This document shows, one piece after another, positions 1 through 12,546 of a DNA stretch of 64,000 nucleotides. How positions within the stretch are numbered: the first letter of the stretch is position 1; every line of letters starts with the position of its first letter. A program made the translations under genes and the position numbers. The stretch spans positions 18,162,723 through 18,226,722 of the forward strand of contig NC_063260.1 in assembly GCF_019578655.1 (NCBI RefSeq), written 5' to 3'. This DNA comes from Ricinus communis (Eukaryota > Streptophyta > Magnoliopsida > Malpighiales > Euphorbiaceae). Below the pieces are notes generated by a model. That model had not been told where the DNA came from. It ran no database searches and saw only the letters and a list, made by a program, of their open reading frames with translations.

Positions 1-940
1 TCTTGAGCTGCAGTAGTTTCATACTTATATTGATGCATGAGAGCTTGAGGGGACACAGCTCACTATTGAAGGTAAGCAATCATTACCTTTTTCTTTTTTT
101 TTTTTGTTTTTGTTGGTCCCGTTTTGTTTCTGTAGGTGGTACCAGAATTTTAGTAATAAAGTAACTTAAAACACAAAAGGTGAAAATACATTAGCATTTG
201 GAGAACATACTACATTAGGATTATATGTGGAGGCAGGCATTGCCATATGCAAAGGTAGATGTTAAACATTCAATGCAATTTCTAAACCAGTCATAGTTGG
301 GGAATCCATTTGTGTTTTGGCTAGCTGAGTTGCACGCATGATTATTCAACCTCAAATGCCAGGTAGAAAGACACTGATCTTAACCAATGGCCAAGTTAAC
401 TGAGATCACCATGTAAGACTGATTACAGACATGAAATGATGCATGGGTAAGACTGATTACAGACATGAAATGATGCATGGGTATGTGCAAGTAATCAGTG
501 CTTTTAGTACCATTTTTCTTTCGGCTTAGGTGATTGAATGAAGAGAATTTTGGAAGTGAGTGGGTAGCTAAGGTGAGACTTTGTGCAGCAAGAGTGCTGC
601 TCTCACATGTTGCATATGTGGAAATTGTACTCACGGCGCCTTATTTATGGGGATGCCGATAATCACACTTCAGAGGTGCTTTCAGTGGGTGTGGCTGTGG
701 CCAGGTCTAATCCTTATTGGCTTATTGCAATCAGTCTTTCTTCTCCGTGTCCTGTTCGAAACTAATTTAATTATCTTTTAAATCAAATTGCTTATTTCTT
801 CTGCTGCTATAACCATTTAGAAATAATGCATATTCACTGTCATTTTTTTTTATCTCTTAATTGGCTTCATTGAAATTTACTCAACCTCTTCAATTCTTTA
901 TTTTTTCATTTATTATTATTTTTTCCTTGTGTTCTTTAAG
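1..940. other. Possible fringe of a host gene, unassigned
   Basis: No gene can be named here. A stretch around 570-780 has higher GC content than its surroundings and short open frames on the plus strand, and a GTAAGC donor-like site lies at about 71, so this could be the 3' part of a spliced gene. Around 840-930 the sequence becomes T-rich before a possible acceptor site near 940. This is suggestive only. Confidence 0.2.
413..480. repeat. 34-bp tandem duplication
   Basis: Two adjacent identical 34-bp units occupy 413-446 and 447-480, each beginning GTAAGACTGATTACAG. This is seen directly. It looks like a recent slippage or repair duplication and has no evident function. Confidence 0.9.
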
Positions 941-1149
941 AAGAAATCGGAAGCAATTGGATGCATGTCATGGAGTTCTGGAGCTTCAGTGCTGAGTCTA
1001 TTCGGCAACTCGAAGCCACCTCCGCTGCACGGCTAGCTTCCATGAATTTGAAGAAAAATTTGCTGCAGCCTAACGGCATAGCTGTTTTGCCCTCTTCGGA
1101 GTTTTTATTGTCTTTTCTTTATCAGAGGAGCAAAACAGTTGTGAAGTAA
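941..1149 (+). CDS. Possible terminal exon of an unidentified protein
   Basis: An open frame runs from a T-rich tract ending in AG at 940 to a TAA at 1147-1149. It encodes about 69 residues with ordinary composition, including a helix-like segment with SAESIRQLEATSAARL and a basic stretch NLKKNLL. The preceding pyrimidine-rich run followed by AG fits a plant 3' splice site, so the piece could be the last coding exon of a gene whose earlier exons lie further left or outside the window. I do not recognise the family. It could equally be a chance frame in a GC-richer patch. No function is proposed. Confidence 0.25.
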
Positions 1150-1860
1150 AGGTCATGAAAATGGGGGACACTTCGGAGTTGATTTTGTGTTACAAGACTC
1201 ATGATTTGAGTTGTATGAATATCAACATGTAGACAGGCGGATCCCCTACATAAACATGTAAGCTCATTTCCTGCCTAAAGTCTGAAGGTCTAGTAACTTA
1301 TGCTTGATATCATATTTTCTCATTATATTCTTACTTACCATCCTAATCTAATGTGGGTTCAGCAGATTGGTTTTATATAGTTCTTTAAGTTAACAGAAGC
1401 AGCTCTTTCAGAATTTGGAAGTTATGAACGTTTCGAGCATTTTAATTTGTATATCTTTCCAACATCTTGCATCTAATTGGATCATTTTTTTGCTGTCACG
1501 CTATCGTTTTTAGAAGCATGCTATGTTATCTTTGTTTTTTTAATAGAATTATATCCAAACAGATACAAAATCTATTTGGACTAGGATATTATTTGGAATG
1601 CTTCTTATAGACTTGCCAAAATATTGAAAAATAACGGCTATGATAAAATATTATGGAAGTGATATTATTTGAGACAAATACTAGCTTATATGCTTCTATT
1701 GATATTACAATTTGCTGATAAAAGAAGCCAAAAAACTTCCTACAGCTGAAACATCCACAAACAAATAGCAAAATAGAGTCAACTCCTTCCAATGGTTACA
1801 GAGCAACGATTTTACCTTGAAACGCAAACAACCCACCAAAAAAAAAAAAAACACTCAAGA
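1150..1860. other. AT-rich non-coding DNA
   Basis: If the exon call at 941-1149 is right, this would be its 3' untranslated and downstream region. I see no coding capacity and no repeat structure beyond short A and T runs. Confidence 0.4.
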
Positions 1861-2400
1861 ATAAAGTGCAATTTGATCACACGGGTTCAAATTAGTTGTT
1901 TTTTAATTATGGAATTTTAAGTCTAAATTTTTGTATATTCAGTTATAAACAATTAAAAAATAAAAAAATAAAAAAATAATGATATTATGATACTATTTGA
2001 AATTATTTTATAATTTTAATATAATTAATGTAATTAAGCAATAAGTAATTATTACTATTATTATTTTTACCGAAACTGCTTTTGTCTCCGTTTGACTTTT
2101 GATGTTATTACTACTGTTCACTGTCACTATTAAAAAAATAAATTAAAAATATTGTAGCAATATTTATTTTTTATTATATTTTATTTAATATCAATATATA
2201 TTTTTTAATTTATATAAAAATTAATATTTTTTATTTTTTAATCTATCCACTCTCCTAGAAAATGTGTAATTCACTCTTTATTTTTTTGTAAAAAATAAAA
2301 CTAATTTAAACTAAATATATAAAAGTTTGATCTAAAATATCTAATTTTTTTTAAAAAAGCTAAATTAAACTTGACGAATAACCTTGACCAAATTGAATTT
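1861..2400. mobile_element. MITE-like repeat, decayed copy
   Basis: This segment aligns by eye, in the same orientation, with the better preserved element at 34107-34746. Both share the run TATAATTTTAATATAATTAA, an internal ATTACTATTATTATT tract and a right end containing AAAATATCTA followed by a GCTAAATT block. The left end is poorly preserved and no target duplication is visible. It has no coding capacity. The class is inferred from the second copy, which has inverted ends and a direct flanking repeat. Confidence 0.5.
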
Positions 2401-4561
2401 TATTCTCAAACCCAACCCTATAAAAATTCCTCATAAACCTTAAAGGGTATTTAAATTCATCATGGCGATTGGCAACTTGGTTTGCTTCATTTACAGTTGT
2501 ATTCAAATTCATGATTTGGGTTCCTCAATGCTCAACCTCCTGTATATCACAAATTCAAATTATAAGATGGATCCCATATGTAGCTTTATGGTTTCAGGTT
2601 CCTTTTATTTGTATAAAAATTAGTGTTTTAAGTTTCACACATGCGTTAAATGCTGATAGTTAAATTTCTTTTTGAAAAAATAATTTATATTTATTAAATT
2701 TATATTAGATGTTCATTAAATATATGTTAAATGTTCATTATTTGTTAACTTAAATTTATTGAAAAAAATATGTATTACAATATCAATATTTATAATATAA
2801 CTTTAGCTTGATGTTCTCTTAACCAATTGTGTAATGGCGATTTAGGTTATGTTTATATTATATATATTCATTTGAATGGATTAGTGTGTATGATTTTCAT
2901 TAATGATGAATATCCATTGATAAACTAATGAATATAAGGCCTACAAATGATTCTATCAATTATAATTTCTTTTTTCAATATGCATTTCGAAAATAATGAA
3001 AGCTTTCGTAAATAATCAATATTTTTATTTGAAAATATTGATAAACATTATATATATAGATAATGAATATTGCAGAATCAGATAATAAATATTAATATTA
3101 ACACTGATGAATAATACATGAAATAATATGGATATAAATATTAACTGTAATGAATATTAAATTCATAAATAATGAATATTTAAATACATAAAATTAATTA
3201 TTATGGAATATTACATTTAATGGACATTATATATATAGAAAATGCACATTTTAGTACATATAAATGGACAGAAAATTATTAATATTTATCTGGTTTAATT
3301 TTTTTTTTGACATGTGTTACTATATTCTGATAGATATGATTTTTTATTTTGACACGTGTACTTTTGATTGGTACATAGAATTTAAGTTTATGTATAATTT
3401 TATAGTTTTTCTATTAATTTATTGATAATTGTCATATTATTGTATTACTAAACTCTTAAAATATAAAGTAATAACAAAGCCATTAAAAATATTTAATTTA
3501 TTATTATTTCTTAATATTTTAAATAATTATGATATATTAAAAAATCTATTTAATTTTATATATAAACTTAATTTTTATTATTATTTATAATCAAAATAAT
3601 TATGACGGTCATACAAGAGATGTGTAAACAACTAGCTTTCATAAATATATAAAAAATTTTAAAATATTATTTTTAATATTATATTTATTTTATACTTATT
3701 TATCATAATTTTAAAAAATAAAAATCTCATATGTCAAAAATAAATACACATATCAAAATAAATAATCTTTAAAAGTGACAGTAAAATAATTACAATAGTC
3801 GTATACCACGCGAATAAACAACTAGTTTTTATAAATTTATAAAATTTTGTTCAATATAAAATTAAATATAATATTAATCTTTATCAATTTATTTTTTTAT
3901 AATTTAAAAAATTAAAAAAATAAATAAAGCAGAGACAAAAATTCTTACATGCTTTATACACTTTAGAAAGAAAATCAAATATTTAAACGGACAAAAATCC
4001 TCTCTCACCACTTACACGACTTTTATGGACTCCGATGCATATAGAATTATCAACCGATTCATATTATAACAATTTCCAGTATATGGCCCTCATAGAAACA
4101 TTGCAATGTCCTCATCTCCATTGGTGGTAGACACCTCTTGCTCAACCATTTATCATGTCATTTGAAAACCGTCCTAAAAAAGAAAGATCAAGGCTAGATT
4201 TCAATTTTCAAATTAATTAACTAAAACAATAAATTTTAAACGCCAAGTTCAATATTACCTCAAAACAGCATCTCTAAATTTTTCTCCTTAGATTATTATT
4301 AGTTCTTAAAACAAGCATTCGCTCACGCTTTTTATAGTTGCATTACACAAATGTATCATCAAGAATCATACAAGCTATTTCATCAATAAGAGTGTGTTCT
4401 CCATTGTTTGGCTAATTGCTGGGACCTACATCATTATAATTTCCAGATGTGATTCTAGGGTTCTATTAGCAAAAGAAATTAAAGAAAACGGAAAGCAACT
4501 CAAGCCTAATTAAAGCTGTCACTTAAAATTTCATGTTAGAGAATGAAAATTATTTCATTAT
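2401..4561. other. AT-rich intergenic DNA
   Basis: Very AT-rich with no supported gene. A degenerate duplication about 190 bp apart pairs 3596-3660 with 3785-3850 (shared AACAACTAG followed by TT and an ATAAAT-rich tract). Degenerate AATGAATATT-like words recur at 2880-3200. Confidence 0.6.
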
Positions 4562-5642
4562 TGTCAGTATCCATTTTCCGGATCTAGATATCGAGGGAAT
4601 TATGAAAAATCAATGATGAAAGTTACTGTCTTTCTCGAGTCTCGAAAAATTAAGGAGGGACAAATTCGAGTAAAGATTGAGAATAATTAGACTTAAAACT
4701 ACTTTTTTACAATCAATTTGGATCTAATTGATAGAAAAAATTAAGTTTGAGGGGTGAAATGATAGTTTTTACAAGTTCAAGGACTAAATTGTCAAAGTTC
4801 TTGAAACTTTTGTCCCTTAGAGCCAATCGGCTCAACGTACAGCCAAATTGGTTCTACGTACAATTGAATCAGCTTTAAACAGAGCTAATCAGCTTAGCAT
4901 AGAGCCGAATCGACTCTGTATATAGTCGACCGGCTCTACACAGTACCGATTGACCATTTTTTCAAATTTGATAACATTTTGTGTATTTTTGACCTAAAAT
5001 GGAAAAATTGATAAAAAAACAAGTCTCTAGAAGATATTAGTGATAATTATTGAGATTTTAAAATATATTTAGTGATAATTATTTAAATTTAAGAGATTTA
5101 AATTTATTTTATTGGATATTAATCTTAAAGGACTTAAAATTACCTAATAAAAAGAGAAGATGAATGTTTAAATAATTAAATAGTTATTGGTTCCTCTAGG
5201 GTTGCCTGATCCATTTGCCAGAACCGAGGGGTCTTTCTGTGGAAACCTCCACGAGGGTTAGCAGCTGGAGATATTAAGCTACACTAATTAATTATTAGAG
5301 AAATATTAACATATATATGGAGTTAGTTTTTAGCAAGCCGCTAAGAAAGAACCCTAAATTAGAAAATCCAATTAGAATGTCAGAAGTTTTCTAAACTCAA
5401 GCAGAACTAGATTCTCAGTCAATCTTTGATTGAACTCCTTCATTGTCTCTTGAGACTCACTGAATAGCAACCTACAGTGACAGTTTGAAGGTTCTCCTAC
5501 ATCCACATCATTGACATTCTTTTTTCTCAACTGTTTTTTTTTATGTTATGTTTGTTTATGAATCTAGAAACATGATTAGATTTACTTTTTCAAATAAACA
5601 AACATGACTCACATGATTAGAATAAAATTTCTTTCCATTTAA

Positions 5643-8575
5643 TGTAATACCCAAGATTTTTCTTTAATAAAAGATAATATTAATAATGATTAATAAATGA
5701 GTTTTTATTTAAATTAATTTTATTTTATTTTTATTTGGTTTAAATTGGAATGAATTAAGTGAAATTTTAATGTTAGACAATTAAATGAGTTATTTTTCTA
5801 TACCCAATTAGTTGGATCTTTAAGAAATTAATTAAGTAAATTATTTGAGAAATAAATTATATTTTGGTTATTCAAGTTTTCTCCAAATATACATATAATA
5901 TATATAAATAAAATTATATATTGAAAAATTATGGAAGAATTTGTAAAGGATGTTTTTTATAAAAGAATTTTTGGAGAAATTGGTATTTTAATTAGCTAAT
6001 GGTATTAAATTTTAAGTTGAAAATAGTTAGCAAATTGATTAATTAAATTAATTGTGTGTTAGGACTAAATTGGAAATTTATTTTGGAATGAGGATTAAAA
6101 GTATAATTTTATTATTATGGGGGTTTAATGAAAATTTGTATGTTTGGTATTTTTGTAAATAAATATGTTGGCAAGGGTATATATGTAATTGTATATTTTC
6201 AATAATTCTAATTTGGCCCAAATTAAATAGTTAGGGGCTTAATTTAAAGGCTAAAGAAAAGTTTAGGGGTTAATTGAAATTTTTGCAGGATGAAATTGAT
6301 AGTAATTAAAAAAGTTGAGGGAACAAATGGTAAGGAAGAATATTTCAGGGACCTAATGTTGATATTGGAAGGAAAGAAAGAAAGAAAAGAGAAAAGAAAT
6401 CGGGGAGAGAGAGAGAAGGCCGGGAAAGAAGAAGGAGGGAGGCGTGCGCGCGATGGCCACCAATGGCCAGGCAGTGCAAAGGCGGCTTTGGACGCCATTC
6501 CATTCCGAGGCCTTGTCGGCTGATTCTAGTGGGGATCGACTCCCCTCGGCGAGAGCTTTCTTTTGGCGGCAGCGGCGAAGCCAATGGTGGCCGGAGACGG
6601 AAGTTCGCGGTGGAGAGAGAAAGTAGGGGCAACCGGCGTTTTCAGAATTTTCCGGCGAGTTATGGATGATCGGAGGACGTATCTGGACTCTCCTCAACTC
6701 AAGCTTCGCAATGGCACCGGTTTCGTGGCGATCAGACTTCGTTTGCAAATCAACGGCCGAGATCGTCCGGAAATCTCTCCGGATGATCGGGGGTCGGATC
6801 GGAAAATTGGAATTAGGGATTGTCATCAGCATGTCGTTTCGAGTCTGATGGTGTGTTCGGATCGTCGATCGGACTCCGGCGGCTGGAGGCGAATTGACCG
6901 AGCGATCAAGCATCTCGGTAATTTTTCTCTGGCCCGTTGATTTTGGAAATTCTTTGGTATAATTATGTGTTTATTGAATTGTGTCGTGTATTAGAAAATA
7001 TTTGTGAGTTAGAATAATTGTTTGTCGGACTGACTGCCATAGTAGTGAATTGTACTGTGTGGGGGAGTCGGGAAAAATAGTGAAGTCTTGAGGACTCGAC
7101 TTCCGTTGTATTAAATTGTTGAATATTTGAAGTATTTTTCTGGCAGGTCCTGGACCCGTTTTATGGGGGGGTAAACATCCGTGTTTTAGGGGAGATTCTA
7201 CCGGATTTTCGGTAGAATTCTTCAGAGTCGAGATTCTTAAACAGTCAGTCCTAGGAGTCTAGACCTAGGATTAAATTGTCAATTGTTTCAATATTATTGA
7301 TTAATTATTTTCCATGATTAGATAATCTGTTAGTTCGGCTCGCTCCACCCAAGGCATCGGAGCAGAGTTAAGGGTCGTCAAAGCTGTGAGTTAAAGTCAT
7401 ATATCGGTTATGCACGTGTCATGCATAATTTTTGAATAGCTACTGTGATGATTTGATTGCAAGTTTAAATTATTCATTTAATTATTATTTCATGTGTATC
7501 GTGCTTTTTGATTACTATTCATATATATTATCCTTTCCTTTATTATTGATATTATTATTGCGTGATGATAAGGGATGGGACGACAGTAGAACATAATAGT
7601 TTGATGAGTGTACCGGTGTATATCCGAGAGTGATGGAAAAAGGGTAAATTTAAAAAGGAAAGTTTAGGACTTGCCTTGGTCGAGCATCGCTCTCTGGGCT
7701 TTGTAGAGTGTGGTTGCCGGAGTAAAGGTCCCTGATCGAGCATTGCTCTCTGGGCGCTGGCTTATTTGGAAACCTAAGTGACCAGACTGGAGGTAAGGTC
7801 CCTGATCGAGCTTTGTTCTCTAGGCGCCAGTCTTATTGGAATAAGAGAGCCGAAAGGCTAAGGGTGATAGTGAATATTAAGTGACCGGACTGGAGTTAAG
7901 GACCCTGGTCGAGCTTCGCTCTCTGGGCGCCAGTTCTGTTGGAATGAAAGAGTCAAGATGTTAGAGTTGAGATTAGTCGAGATGTCAGTGTTGAGATTGA
8001 CCGAAATGTTAGTGTTGAAATTAGGGTTCTACTGAAGTACTCCGTCCCGTAGTATATAAGAAATTATTTTATTTAATTTAAGCATGACACGACACGTTTA
8101 TTTTTGCATAACTTAGTATTTATTTTAAATTAAATAAATGTATTATTGAAGTGTTTGCAACTGTTTTTAGATATATGATTTTAACTCACTCTCGAGAGTG
8201 ACAGTCTCAATTTTACTGTTTTTTTTTTTCAGATCTGTGATTGTTAGTCTTTTCTCGGCTCTTATCTAGCAACCCGACTCCTTCATCATCGGGTGATGTA
8301 ATTGATTTGGTATGTTAAATTGTAAAATCTTAGATTCTCCGCAGTAGAAATAGTAAACTTGTTTGTTGTAAATTATTATAGTTTTCGGGTCTTGCCTAAT
8401 TCTTCTGGCAGACCGAATTAAATATGTGGAATGTAATGGTTAAGAAATTGTGGCATAAAAAATATTAGATGATTTAATTTAAGTCAGTGAGTGTCAGGCT
8501 TACTACAGGATTCGATGGTCTTACGCCTACCTATTCCCTAGTGCCGGTCACGGGCCCACAAATCGGGTCGTGACA
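5643..8575 (+). mobile_element. Solo LTR of a Tekay/Del-type chromovirus
   Basis: A 2933-bp block starts TGTAATACCC, ends GGGTCGTGACA and is flanked by the perfect duplication TTTAA (5638-5642 and 8576-8580). Nothing else of the element remains, so it is a solo LTR. The 3' end, with GTGCCGGTCACGG shortly before GGGTCGTGACA, and the length near 3 kb fit what I know of Tekay/Del chromovirus LTRs; the lineage is inferred from these features. The segment 6280-6940 is strikingly GC- and CpG-rich against the AT-rich surroundings and holds overlapping open frames on both strands that I regard as spurious. The insertion interrupts the Tat-like solo LTR and is therefore younger than that LTR's insertion. 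Confidence 0.9.
7670..7935 (+). repeat. Four imperfect repeats inside the Tekay-type LTR
   Basis: The phrase TCGAGC(A/T)T(C/T)GCTCTCTGGGC, with variants, occurs four times at roughly 7680, 7736, 7806 and 7908. Each copy is followed by a GC-rich GCCAG or GCTGG-like block, and spacing varies from about 56 to 102 bp. Such subrepeats are common in long LTRs. Whether they act as promoter elements cannot be told from sequence alone. Confidence 0.75.
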
Positions 8576-9848
8576 TTTAACATGTTGATTTTATTGAATT
8601 TTGAATATGATAATAGGAACATGTAGGATTTTGAATATGATATTGTGATTTTATTGGATTTTAAATGTGATTAGATAAATGATAGAGAAATATAATTAAA
8701 TTTTATTTGTTTGCATTATATTTCTAGGATTATATAATTGAAATTAAGATCTGCCTTAAAATATCATATTTGTTACTGTCAAGTTTAATTTCTAGAGTTT
8801 TATATATATTTTAGTTTTTCTTTATCAAATTTTATATTTTTTATGTTTTTAATTGCATTTTATATATTTTAATCGTTTTTCTTTCTTCTATGTATGTGAA
8901 AATTGGCTTTTAGGTATGGAAAATTGAGAAAACTCACAGAACAACCACTTAAGCCTCCCGAAGCTGATTGGCTCTATGCCCCAGTCCAATGCGCATTTTT
9001 GGGCTAGATTTTGAAGTTTTCTTTTGTAGTTTTCATTAATTTATGTACTCTATTTAGTTTTAGGTGTCTTCTTTTTCAATTTTCTTAATTGTAGGCAGGT
9101 TGTAATAGTTAGATTTACTTTCTCCACTTTATTTTTTTACTTTATTTTGGATGAATGTCAAATATATGTTGTATGATTGCTTAATTAAAACTGGACCTAT
9201 AAACATTGGGCCTTAAATATGGACTTAGCATGAAAATTATAGTCTATTAGGTTAATTAATAGTAATTGAACTTTAATTATAAAATCAACATAGACCTAGT
9301 GGGCTTTTCCATATGTTAATTGCGTTAATTGAGTCATATTTAGATTTAAGATCACCTAATTCGACTTGATTATAAAAAGTAGTCCATTAGGCTTAAAGGT
9401 TGGAATCCAAAAGCATAATTTATAATTAGGCTAGACTAGGTAGGCCTTGTACGTAATTGACTAGTAAATTATGTTAAATAAACTTTAAATATGGATTGGA
9501 TTTAATAAAAATAGACTAGACTTATGTGGATTTCACATGTTATAGTGCTTGATGTATAAAAATATAAATGTCGTATTTATAGGGAATAGTTTATTAAACA
9601 ATAAAATAAAAAATAAAGATACAAAATAAGGCAGTTGGCTTCTAGATCCATCTCTAGATTTATGGCGTAAGCTTGCTTATGAAATAAAAAAACCTCACTC
9701 ATTAGTAAAAGCGTCCTTGTGAATTACCCGAGTGGTAATTTCTATCTCCGCGCTAGTTTCCATGATTAGTTGGCGTGTTTTCTATTAAGTCTTGTAATAC
9801 CGTAGTCACTAAAAACACTTGAGTGCGCATTTAAAACTGCCACCCATA

Positions 9849-11047
9849 ATTATCTAGCGTGGATGTTTTAATTTTTTATATTATTTTTAACAACGTTAGG
9901 AGCATAAATTACTTGCCCATTAGGACTATCAAAGAAGTCCCGCAAGCGATAAAACATGAAAAATTTTATAGGACACGAGCTTTTTCAAAATTTTTTACAG
10001 TACTGCTTTTCTTTCTTTTATATGGCCTCTTTCTTTCTTTTTTATGATATTTTATTTTATTTTTTATTACTTTTTTATGAGTTGCCGCTCTATTAGAGTT
10101 CTAATTTTCCAAAAAAAAAGTTCAAATAATAAAAAAATGAATGTAAATATATTAATAAAAAATTGATAATTAATTATTGGAATTTCTTTTATTAGAAAAA
10201 AAATTATTCAATAAAGTTAATAAAAAAAATTACAATCTTTTTCTCTACAAGACCTATTTGGGGGAATGAGTCGTCTTCCAAGCCAAAGTGAAAAATAAAT
10301 CTTTATTTTTGAAGAAAAAAATGGGATAGATGTTTGATTGAAGAAAAAAAATGGAAGAAAAAAGATTGAAAGAATGAGAAGAAATTAAAAAATGGAGAAT
10401 GGTAGAAAAGAAAAAAAAAATCTTTACTTTTGCTTGTATGCCATGTGTGGCATTTCTTTAAGTGTTTTTAGTGTGACATTTTGTATGCATCCTATATGTC
10501 TTTTTATTATTTCATTTGCATTAGATGTGTCATATGTCATATTGCATTGCCGTATGTATTTATTTTTGGCTTTTGTTGTTTTTCTATTTTTTTTCTATTT
10601 GGTTTATCTTTTGCTACAAATCAATATTTTTATTTTAAAAAATATATATTTTGGTTTATTTTAGTTATGCTATAATTTACCTTTAAGTATTTTTTTTGGG
10701 TTTATTTTTGTAACAATTTAACATTTTTCATTTATTTTGGCAATAAATTAGTATTTTTAGTTCATTTTATATCATAGTGTGGTTTATCTTCCAATATGTT
10801 ATTTTTGGTTTACTTTTAGTCTTTTTCTTGTATAACATATCAATAATATTATGGGTTTGCTCTTTATCATTTTTCTTAAGATTTGATCCTATGAAATCCA
10901 CTTAGATTGATTGATCATCTTCGAAAGCTCCGTAAATATATTGATGAATATTAATTGTAGAGATGGTAATTTACCTCGTATCCGTGGGTAAACCGATGCA
11001 GGGACGGGTTTAAGCCACTCGGCCCCGTTCCCGCCTCAAACTATACC
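9849..11047. other. AT-rich intergenic DNA, left flank of the viral insertion
   Basis: I see no gene. Small hydrophobic frames at 10392-10675 follow the T-rich composition. A GC-richer patch at 10955-11040, containing ACGGGTTT and CGGCCCCGTTCCCGCC, runs directly into the TA repeat. It may be one arm of an older dispersed repeat into whose TA tract the virus inserted. Confidence 0.5.

Positions 11048-11074
<27 letters not shown>
11048..11074. repeat. (TA)n microsatellite at the left viral junction
   Basis: An uninterrupted AT/TA dinucleotide run ends at 11074, eleven bases before the viral tRNA primer site. A matching run lies at the right junction (25039-25067), which suggests that one TA tract was split by the viral insertion. 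Confidence 0.9.
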
Positions 11075-11079
<5 letters not shown>

Positions 11080-11084
11080 ATAGT

Positions 11085-11098
11085 TGGTATCAGAGCCA
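11085..11098 (+). promoter_or_regulatory. Viral minus-strand primer binding site (tRNA-Met type)
   Basis: TGGTATCAGAGCCA is the complement of the 3' end of plant initiator tRNA-Met, the primer of Caulimoviridae reverse transcription, and by convention marks position 1 of the viral map. It lies 202 bases upstream of the first viral ORF. Confidence 0.88.
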
Positions 11099-11286
11099 AT
11101 TGGGTTCCAGGAAAGAAACATCATCTGCATATAAGAGATTTTAAATCATTTTTAATCTGCATCATATCACTAATAAACAAACTTGTTCATTTATGCACAG
11201 TAGTAAGTCCCGTTTGGTGTAAGGGCAGCAAATCTGGTGGCTTGGTTCATGTTTGTTTAGAAAGTTATCTTGATTTATTTTAAAAA

Positions 11287-12546
11287 ATGAATTTAGAACC
11301 TTTTTTCTGCAGATCTTCTTCTTTCTCAAACTCTTCTACTTCTGAGTCTTCAAGGTATAAAGGTTTAATAATTAGTGAGGAAATCACTATTGAAGATTTT
11401 TCAAAGCATATTGATGATTGGGAAATACCCAAGGTTCAAAAGAAACAAATTTATGAGTTTTCAAAGTTTCCTCTCTTCAAAACTGATTTTACTATCAAAA
11501 CTAAAGAAAGAGATATACAAATTTCAAAGTCTTTTGAAGAAATTTATCTTTTGAATCCAAAGACCCTCCAGAAGCATAAAGAAAAAGACTATAAGTATAT
11601 CCATATAGGCCTTGTCCAGGTAGAAATAAAGCCCCTTACCATAGAAGGTTTAGATACTTCCATCTTAACAGTCCTTAGAGATGCTAGGTTTACAAATTTC
11701 TATGATTCTTTGTTAGGTACTGTTGAGTCAAGCCTCAATAAATGACTAATTTCTTTCAATTGTTTTCCTAACATTACAATTTCATTAAATGATAAAAATA
11801 TTTTAAAGAGTATTGTTCTTCAAATAAAGACACATAATTACAAAATGCTTGAAGGATCTATTCCGATAGCATTGATTTTCAAAATACATTACAAAGCCAT
11901 GATTTCTGCTTTTAGATCGAAACACAAACTCCATTCACCAAAAGGAGAAACCTTATTCCTACAAATAGATCTTTCCAAATCCAATGCAACTATTCCAAAA
12001 ACCATTCAATGGAAAGATATCACTCTTCCAGAAGAATGGATCCTTGAAGGTGCAACCCAACCTGAATCACCAAAGCAAACAGAGCCAAATACAAATCTCG
12101 AAAACATAACCCAATTTCCAGATGGAAAAGTAAAGCTTACATTCAACAGGAAATCAACCTCTTCTAGATTTTCTGATGATGATTCTTCAACATTGACCAT
12201 AGATATTGGAAGGGTGTCAAAAATACCTTATGTTATTTATGCTCCTTACAAAGAACCAACTCCATCTCAAACACAACCAAGATTTTTAACATTTGATATA
12301 CCAAGCTCAAACACTATATTACAGAATGTTGATTACCAAAGTAATATCCCTAGACCCGTTTACAATGAACCAAAGAAAGATGATAATGATATAGAGACCG
12401 TCTCTACCCCATCTTCACCATCATCATCTGCAATAACACAAAATCTAGAAGCAGAAATCAACATGATTTCAAAAGATTTTCAAATCAATAAAAAGCTTTT
12501 ACATGAAGATTTCTATTCAAAGAAAAACCATTCTAAAAAACTTTAA
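11287..12546 (+). pseudogene. Viral movement-protein region of ORF1, interrupted by an in-frame stop
   Basis: This is the N-terminal part of the viral polyprotein. Residues around 105-150 (YKYIHIGLVQVEIKPL, then ILTVLRDARF) match the 30K-superfamily movement proteins of Caulimoviridae, which open plasmodesmata for cell-to-cell spread. The frame starts at ATG 11287 and meets TGA at 11743-11745. The same frame stays open beyond it and carries the rest of the domain, including a KSPKGETLFL-like stretch near residue 220 and an IQWKDITLPEEWILE motif, then a Ser/Pro-rich linker. A second stop falls at 12544-12546. The two stops are single-codon breaks in one frame, so decay here is mild. The frame continues into the next entry. 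Confidence 0.82.

Larger units (their letters stand above)
4562..9848 (+). mobile_element. Solo LTR of a Tat-like Ty3/gypsy element, split by a nested solo LTR
   Basis: The ends are TGTCAG at 4562 and CCCATA at 9848 (the second copy at 35390-37731 ends CCCACA, so a C-to-T change altered the terminus). The perfect 5-bp duplication ATTAT flanks it at 4557-4561 and 9849-9853. Removing the nested 2933-bp Tekay-type LTR and its extra TTTAA leaves about 2349 bp, against 2342 bp for the second copy. No PBS or internal sequence follows the right end, so the body was lost by LTR-LTR recombination. The homologous 5' LTR at 35390 is followed by a PBS and Tat-like gag and pol, which gives the lineage. 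GC-rich palindromic words lie at about 4817-4960 and 8945-8990. Confidence 0.9.

Noticed and set aside
6353..6913. 186-codon minus-strand frame in the Tekay-type LTR
   Set aside because: It overlaps several frames of similar length on both strands in a CpG-rich block with few stop codons, matches no family I know and lies wholly inside an LTR. It is best explained by composition.
10392..10675. Hydrophobic 90-codon frame that could look like a membrane protein
   Set aside because: T-rich DNA yields Phe/Leu/Tyr-rich frames by composition; there is no start context, homology or neighbouring gene.
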